A stretch of DNA of 64,000 nt from Microbacterium saperdae (GTDB lineage Bacteria; Actinomycetota; Actinomycetes; Actinomycetales; Microbacteriaceae): NCBI RefSeq assembly GCF_006716345.1, contig NZ_VFOX01000002.1, positions 868,001-932,000 on the forward strand. Reading direction: 5' to 3'. This document shows, piece by piece, positions 59,212-64,000 of this stretch (within the stretch, counting starts at the first letter, position 1; each line of letters opens with the position of its first letter). The position numbers and the translations under genes are program-made. The notes under the pieces are model-generated. The model made no database searches and was not told the DNA's origin. It saw nothing but the letters and a program-made list of their open reading frames with translations.

Positions 59212-59253
59212 TTACCAATCGGTCTGGATTCAGTTACCAAACGGTCGGGTTTC
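59212..59253. promoter_or_regulatory. Direct-repeat operator for tandem TetR
   Basis: TTACCAATCGGTCTGGATTC (59212-59231) and TTACCAAACGGTCGGGTTTC (59234-59253) match at 17 of 20 positions, period 22 bp (two helical turns). Each contains an ACC-N4-GGT mini-palindrome. They sit between the regulator and the MFS gene. Confidence 0.75.
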
Positions 59254-59314
59254 GTGTATCTTCTTCCCAGAGCCGCGTCGCCCGATGACGTGCGGCACTT
59301 CGAAAGGGACCCTC

Positions 59315-60613
59315 ATGACAGAGTTGTCATCTGCCGCCAACGCCGCCGCCGTCGGCACCACCGGCTTCAAGGCGCCAGGAACCACTCCGCCGCGCACCCC
59401 GCGCGGCTACACGCCCGGCCTCGCCGCCGTGAACTTCGGCGTCTACCTCGCGCTCCTCACCCCGGTGATGGTGTCGATGGCGTTCAAGATCCAGCACATC
59501 GACCCGACCAACACCGAGGGCAGCCTCGGATTGGTGATGGGAGTCGGCGCCGCGTTCGCCCTCATCGCGAACCCGCTGGTCGGACGCCTCTCCGACCGCA
59601 CCACCTCGCGCTGGGGCATGCGCCGTCCGTGGATCCTCGGCGGCGCGATCGTCGGTCTCGGCGGCTTCGCCATCATCGGCGCAGCGACCTCGGTCTGGAT
59701 GGTGCTCCTCGCGTGGTGCCTGGTGCAGGCGTCCATGAACGCGGTGCTCGCCGCAGCCAACGCCACGCTTCCCGATCAGGTGCCGGTGAGCAGCCGCGGC
59801 AAGGTCTCGGGCATCATCGGCATCACGACGCCGATCGGCATCCTCGCCGGCAGCTTCCTCGTGAACTTCCTGCCCGGTGACTTCGAGCGCTTCGTCGTCC
59901 CCGGTGCGATCTCGCTGATCCTCGTCATCGTGTTCGTGCTCACTCTCCAGGACCGTCGCCTCACCCAGAAGCCGGCCGAGCGGTTCACGGTCGGCACGTT
60001 CTTCGGTTCCTTCGTCTTCAACCCCCGCAAGCACCCCGACTTCGGGTGGACCTGGTTGACGAAGTTCTTCGTGATGTTCGGCTACGCGGGCATCGCGACC
60101 TTCCTTCCGCTGTACCTGATCACGAAGTTCGCGCTCGATGAGCAGGGTGCGGTGGGGACGATCCTGATCGCCAACCTGGCCTCGATGGCGGCCATGGCGA
60201 TCTCCTCTCCGCTGGGCGGATTCCTCTCGGACAAGATCGGCAAGCGCCGTCCGTTCGTGGCGATCGCCGGCGTGGTCATGGTGGTCGGCCTGGTGATCCT
60301 GGCGATCGCCCCCGATGTCACCACCGTGATCATCGCGCAGGCGATCATCGGCCTGGGGGCGGGCTCCTTCCTCTCCGTCGACCTCGCCCTCGCCACCGAG
60401 GTGCTTCCCAATCCCGAAGACACCGCCAAGGACCTCGGCGTGCTCAACATCGCCAATGCGCTGCCGCAGTCGATCGCGCCCGCGATCGCTCCCGGCATCA
60501 TCGCGCTCGGCGCGGCCACACCGCTCGGCGGCTACACCACCTGGTACCTGTTCGGCGCACTCGTCGCGCTGGCGGGCGCCGTCCTCGTCTACCGCATCAA
60601 GGGAGTCAAGTGA
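59315..60613 (+). CDS. MFS transporter, probable glycoside importer
   Basis: The 432-aa, 12-span protein has the MFS motif GRLSDRTTSRWGMRRPW (~89-105) and a second GFLSDKIGKRRPF (~303). The pattern resembles sugar/glycoside:cation transporters. ATG 59315 follows GAAAGGGACC. The GH3 gene begins immediately after its stop, so imported glycoside would be cleaved inside the cell. Regulated by the divergent tandem TetR. Confidence 0.9.
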   Translation: MTELSSAANAAAVGTTGFKAPGTTPPRTPRGYTPGLAAVNFGVYLALLTPVMVSMAFKIQHIDPTNTEGSLGLVMGVGAAFALIANPLVGRLSDRTTSRWGMRRPWILGGAIVGLGGFAIIGAATSVWMVLLAWCLVQASMNAVLAAANATLPDQVPVSSRGKVSGIIGITTPIGILAGSFLVNFLPGDFERFVVPGAISLILVIVFVLTLQDRRLTQKPAERFTVGTFFGSFVFNPRKHPDFGWTWLTKFFVMFGYAGIATFLPLYLITKFALDEQGAVGTILIANLASMAAMAISSPLGGFLSDKIGKRRPFVAIAGVVMVVGLVILAIAPDVTTVIIAQAIIGLGAGSFLSVDLALATEVLPNPEDTAKDLGVLNIANALPQSIAPAIAPGIIALGAATPLGGYTTWYLFGALVALAGAVLVYRIKGVK

Positions 60614-60615
60614 CC

Positions 60616-62385
60616 ATGACCGACACCACCACCACGACCGACACGGCGACGCGCCCCTGGCTCGATGCGAGCCGGCCTGTCGACGAGCGCGTGCAGCTGC
60701 TGCTCGACGAGATGACGATCGAGGAGAAGGCCGGGCTCTTCTTCCACACCATGATCGCGATCGGCGACCTCGACGAGCCGAACCCGATCTTCCGCACTCC
60801 GAGCGCCCGCGACTTCCTCGAGAAGAAGCAGATGACGCACTTCAACCTGCTCGGTGCTGCGCCGACCGGGCGCGAGATCGCCGCCTGGCAGAACGCGGTG
60901 CAGCGACTCGCGGCCTCCACGCGACTCGGCATCCCCGTGACGCTGTCGACCGATCCGCGGCATTCGTTCAGCGAGAACCCCGGCGCGTCGATCCTCGCCG
61001 GCCCCTTCTCGCAGTGGCCCGAGACCCTCGGGCTCGCAGCGACGCGTGACGCGGAGCTCGTGGAGCGGTTCGCCGACATCGCCCGCCAGGAGTACACGGC
61101 CGTCGGCCTGCGCGTCGCCCTGCACCCGCAGGTCGACCTCGCCACCGAGCCCCGCTGGGCGCGGCAGACGGCGACGTTCGGTGAGGACGCCGAGCTGTCG
61201 GGAGTGCTCGGCGCCGCCTACATCCGCGGCTTCCAGGGGGCGTCATTCGGGCCCGGTTCGGTCTCGACCATGACCAAGCACTTCCCCGGCGGCGGTCCGC
61301 AGAAGGATGGCGAGGACCCGCACTTCCCATACGGCCGCGAGCAGGTGTACCCGGGAGGGGAGTTCGAACTGCACCTGAAACCGTTCGAGGATGCCCTCGC
61401 CGCGGGCACCCGCCAGATGATGCCGTACTACGGCATGCCGGTCGGGACCGAGTACGAAGAGGTCGGGTTCGGCTTCAACAAGTCTGTGATCACGGGCCTG
61501 CTGCGCGAGCGCTACGGCTTCGACGGACTCGTCTGCACCGACTGGGGTCTCATCAACGACTCCGAGATCTTCGGGCAGCCCTTCCCTGCGCGCGCCTGGG
61601 GCGTGGAGGAGCTGACGCCGCGCCAGCGCATGAAGAAGGTGCTGGATGCCGGTGCCGATCAGTTCGGTGGCGAGGACTGCCCCGAACTGCTGCTCGAGCT
61701 CGTCGCGGCCGGCGAGGTCACCGAGGAGCGCCTGGACATCGCGGCGCGGCGCCTGCTGCGGGAGAAGTTCGAGCTCGGCCTGTTCGAGAACCCCTTCGTC
61801 GACGAGGATGCCGCCGACGAGATCGTGGGACGGGCGGAGTTCCGCGATGCCGGAGAGCACGCCCAGCGGGCGTCGATCACCGTGCTCGCGAACCGGGGCG
61901 CGCTGCCGTTCGCGCACGGGGTGAAGCTCTACGTCGAGGGCATCGACGCCGCAGTGGCCTCGGCGTACGGCGAGGTCGTCACGACTCCTGCCGAGGCCGA
62001 CATCGCGATCATCCGGCTGCAGGCGCCCTTCGAGGAGCGCGAGACGATGTTCGAGAACTTCTTCCACGCCGGCTCGCTCGATTTCGACGATGAGGTGGTC
62101 GCGCACGTGCGCGCGATCGGTGCCGTCGTGCCGACCGTGGTCGACGTGCTCGCCGACCGTCCGCCCATCCTGACTCCGCTCGTGGATGCCGTGGCAGGGG
62201 TGACCGTGAACTGGGGCGCGTCCGGAGCGGCTCTGCTCGACGTGCTCAGCGGGGCGTTCGCCGCACAGGGGAAGCTGCCGTTCGACCTGCCGCGGTCGAT
62301 GGCGGCGGTCGAGGCATCCGCCCCCGATGTGCCGTTCGACACCGCCGACCCGCTGTTCCGCTTCGGCCACGGGCTGTCGCTCTAG
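60616..62385 (+). CDS. Glycoside hydrolase family 3 protein
   Basis: The 589-aa enzyme has a TIM-barrel domain (~1-370) with TKHFPGGG (~221, substrate Lys/His) and the catalytic nucleophile Asp in GFDGLVCTDWGL (~302). The alpha/beta sandwich domain (~400-585) follows. No signal peptide, so it is a cytoplasmic beta-glucosidase/xylosidase-type enzyme acting on sugars brought in by the coupled MFS. ATG 60616 has AAGGGAG 10 bases upstream; GTG 60610, overlapping the MFS stop, is the alternative. Confidence 0.93.
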   Translation: MTDTTTTTDTATRPWLDASRPVDERVQLLLDEMTIEEKAGLFFHTMIAIGDLDEPNPIFRTPSARDFLEKKQMTHFNLLGAAPTGREIAAWQNAVQRLAASTRLGIPVTLSTDPRHSFSENPGASILAGPFSQWPETLGLAATRDAELVERFADIARQEYTAVGLRVALHPQVDLATEPRWARQTATFGEDAELSGVLGAAYIRGFQGASFGPGSVSTMTKHFPGGGPQKDGEDPHFPYGREQVYPGGEFELHLKPFEDALAAGTRQMMPYYGMPVGTEYEEVGFGFNKSVITGLLRERYGFDGLVCTDWGLINDSEIFGQPFPARAWGVEELTPRQRMKKVLDAGADQFGGEDCPELLLELVAAGEVTEERLDIAARRLLREKFELGLFENPFVDEDAADEIVGRAEFRDAGEHAQRASITVLANRGALPFAHGVKLYVEGIDAAVASAYGEVVTTPAEADIAIIRLQAPFEERETMFENFFHAGSLDFDDEVVAHVRAIGAVVPTVVDVLADRPPILTPLVDAVAGVTVNWGASGAALLDVLSGAFAAQGKLPFDLPRSMAAVEASAPDVPFDTADPLFRFGHGLSL

Positions 62386-62397
62386 AGAGGCCGCTGT

Positions 62398-62430
62398 TCG
62401 CCAGGCGACGGGCATCCTGTCGCCTGGCGA
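62398..62430 (+). terminator. Hairpin after GH3 gene
   Basis: TCGCCAGGCGAC pairs perfectly with GTCGCCTGGCGA around a 9-base loop, 12 bp after the GH3 stop. No T-run follows. The rest of the 162-bp space holds only a TACCAT -10-like box near 62507. Confidence 0.65.
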
Positions 62431-62547
62431 CAATGCGGGGCGGGCACGTGGCGGGATGTCGTTGGAGGATGCGGACAGGCGACTTCGCTCCGATTTGTCG
62501 CAGACCTACCATGAGAGCATCCCTACTTCTCTTCGAGAGGAATGCCC

Positions 62548-64000
62548 ATGGTCGACGCCGCCGTCCGTTCTTCCGCGACACCCACCACGTCGAACGACGC
62601 TCCGCACACTCCGCACATCGATGTGGCTCAGGTCAATGAGCTCCTGATGGGCACCTGGGGCGAGACCCGCCGCCAGGCCCGCGAGATGATCAAGGACTCC
62701 GCATTCTGGCGCAAGGACGAGCTCGGCAAGGATGAGCACCGCGAGCGCGTGCTGAGCCAGCTCCACCTGCTGGTCGAGAACAAGGCCGTGCACCGTGCGT
62801 TCCCGAAGTGGCTCGGCGGTGAGGAGAACAACGGCGCCAACATCGCCGGCTTCGAGGAGTTGGTCGTCGCCGACCCGAGCCTGCAGATCAAGTCGGGTGT
62901 GCAGTGGGGTCTGTTCGGCTCCGCGATCCTGCAGCTGGGCACCAGGGAGCATCACGAGAAGTGGCTGCCCGGAGTGATGGACCTCTCGATCCCCGGCGCC
63001 TTCGCGATGACCGAGATCGGCCATGGCTCCGACGTGGCATCCGCCGGCACCACCGCGACCTACGACCCCGAGACCGAGGAGTTCGTCATCCACACCCCGT
63101 TCCGCGGGGCGACGAAGGAGTACCTCGGCAACGCGGCCCTCCACGGCGTCGCGGCGACGGTGTTCGCGCAGCTGATCACCAACGGTGTGAGCCACGGAGT
63201 GCACTGCTTCTACGTGCCGCTGCGCGGCGAGGACGGTGTGGACCTGCCCGGCATCGGCCGCGAGGACGACGGTCTCAAGGGCGGCCTCAACGGCATCGAC
63301 AACGGACGTCTCTCGTTCGATCACGTGCGCATCCCCCGCACGAACCTGCTCAACCGCTACGGCGACGTCGCCCCCGACGGCACCTACTCCAGCGCGATCG
63401 ACAGCCCCGGCCGTCGCTTCTTCACGATGCTCGGCACGCTGGTGCAGGGGCGCGTCTCGCTCGACGGGGCCGCGTCGTGGGCTTCTGCTCTGGGTCTCGA
63501 CATCGCGATCACGTACGCCACCCAGCGCCGCCAGTTCGACGGCGCCGACGGCGAAGAGGTCGTGCTGCTCGACTACGGCAAGCACCAGCGCCGGCTGCTT
63601 CCGCGGCTCGCCACCACGTACGCCCTGATCTTCGCGCACGACGAGTTCCTGCAGAAGTTCGACGGCGTCTTCTCGGGACGCACCGACACCCCGGCCGACC
63701 GTGAGGATCTCGAGACGCTCGCGGCCGCGCTCAAGCCGCTGTCGACCTGGCACGCGCTCGACACCCTGCAGGAGGCACGAGAGGCCTGCGGTGGCGCCGG
63801 CTTCATGTTCGAGAACCGTCTGGTCGGACTCCGCGCCGACCTCGACATCTACGTCACGTTCGAGGGTGACAACAACGTGCTGCTGCAGCTGGTCGGCAAG
63901 CGACTGCTCACCGACTACGCGAACCAGTTCCGCGGCAAGGACGCGGCCGCGCTGGCCAAGTTCGCGGTCGGTCAGACAGCAGGCAAGGTGTTCCATGGCG
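62548..64000 (+). CDS. Acyl-CoA oxidase/dehydrogenase family protein, 3' end outside window
   Basis: 484 residues are visible and the frame is open at the right edge. FAMTEIGHGSDVASAGTTATY (~152-172) is the acyl-CoA oxidase version of the flavin/substrate motif. GRVSLDGAASWASALGLDIAITYATQRRQF and ACGGAGFMFENRLVGLRADLDIYVTFEGDNNVLLQLV follow in the right order, the last carrying the catalytic Glu of TFEGDN. It is therefore more like ACOX-type enzymes that pass electrons to oxygen than like the dehydrogenase at 41243. ATG 62548 is preferred to 62542 because GAGAGG is 7 bases upstream. Confidence 0.9.
   Translation, partial: MVDAAVRSSATPTTSNDAPHTPHIDVAQVNELLMGTWGETRRQAREMIKDSAFWRKDELGKDEHRERVLSQLHLLVENKAVHRAFPKWLGGEENNGANIAGFEELVVADPSLQIKSGVQWGLFGSAILQLGTREHHEKWLPGVMDLSIPGAFAMTEIGHGSDVASAGTTATYDPETEEFVIHTPFRGATKEYLGNAALHGVAATVFAQLITNGVSHGVHCFYVPLRGEDGVDLPGIGREDDGLKGGLNGIDNGRLSFDHVRIPRTNLLNRYGDVAPDGTYSSAIDSPGRRFFTMLGTLVQGRVSLDGAASWASALGLDIAITYATQRRQFDGADGEEVVLLDYGKHQRRLLPRLATTYALIFAHDEFLQKFDGVFSGRTDTPADREDLETLAAALKPLSTWHALDTLQEAREACGGAGFMFENRLVGLRADLDIYVTFEGDNNVLLQLVGKRLLTDYANQFRGKDAAALAKFAVGQTAGKVFHG

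Noticed and set aside
1..64000. tRNA, rRNA, CRISPR array, insertion sequence or prophage
   Set aside because: Intergenic spaces were read on both strands; no cloverleaf with a tRNA-like anticodon arm, no regularly spaced repeats, and no transposase, integrase or phage structural genes were found.

Overview
The window is about 70% GC, gene-dense, and rich in GTG starts and 4-bp ATGA/GTGA gene overlaps. It carries a DUF3073 protein, an Rv2578c-type radical SAM protein, TipAS/MerR and PadR regulators, and many leaderless promoters. Together these point to a high-GC actinobacterium, most likely Microbacteriaceae (Microbacterium-like). I see no rRNA, tRNA, CRISPR array, insertion sequence or prophage. 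It reads as ordinary chromosome with several accessory transport and catabolic modules.

Left part (1-16 kb). A partial beta-helix protein is followed by an IclR-controlled FAH hydrolase/SDR pair resembling the last steps of oxidative 6-deoxysugar catabolism. Then come purM-purF-MFS, a MOSC protein, DUF3073 and UspA. A PadR/DUF4097 pair is driven from twin 14-bp palindromes. Next is the most unusual unit of the window (12.5-15.8 kb): an 80-residue single-span peptide with a near-perfect Shine-Dalgarno sequence, an operon-internal hairpin, an ABC ATPase and permease, a small membrane protein and an S2P-like HELGH membrane protease. A TipAS-type MerR regulator with a textbook 19-bp-spacer promoter faces it. 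This looks like a ribosomal peptide maturation/export or immunity unit without a tailoring enzyme.

Middle (16-43 kb). Here lie a nitroreductase, an FAD/Rieske oxidoreductase, a two-gene fluoride channel, a TetR/RND efflux pair, an aldose epimerase and a DEAD-box helicase with a strongly structured leader. They are followed by a lipoprotein, a YaeQ protein, a radical SAM protein, a trans-sulfuration-type PLP enzyme divergent from an Lrp regulator, and a cluster of aldehyde dehydrogenase, homoserine-dehydrogenase-like protein, amino-acid permease, PLP racemase and two IclR regulators (candidate homoserine/amino-acid catabolism). A VanY-like carboxypeptidase and an acyl-CoA dehydrogenase close this part.

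Right part (43-64 kb). An ECF transporter (two YkoE-like S components, EcfT, fused EcfAA') is built around a siderophore-interacting flavoprotein and preceded by a DtxR/IdeR-like box, suggesting an iron-regulated importer. Next comes a pyruvate/acetate module (CstA, YbdD, LytS/LytTR two-component system, SSS symporter), then pirin, GNAT and RecQ. A tandem TetR faces an MFS/GH3 glycoside operon across a 22-bp-period direct repeat. An acyl-CoA oxidase-like gene runs off the right edge.

Across the window, intergenic spaces hold several families of long imperfect palindromes. Some sit between divergent genes, where a terminator is not needed. At least 14 genes start 6-8 bases after a TANNNT or GACAAT -10 box, i.e. 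they appear leaderless.
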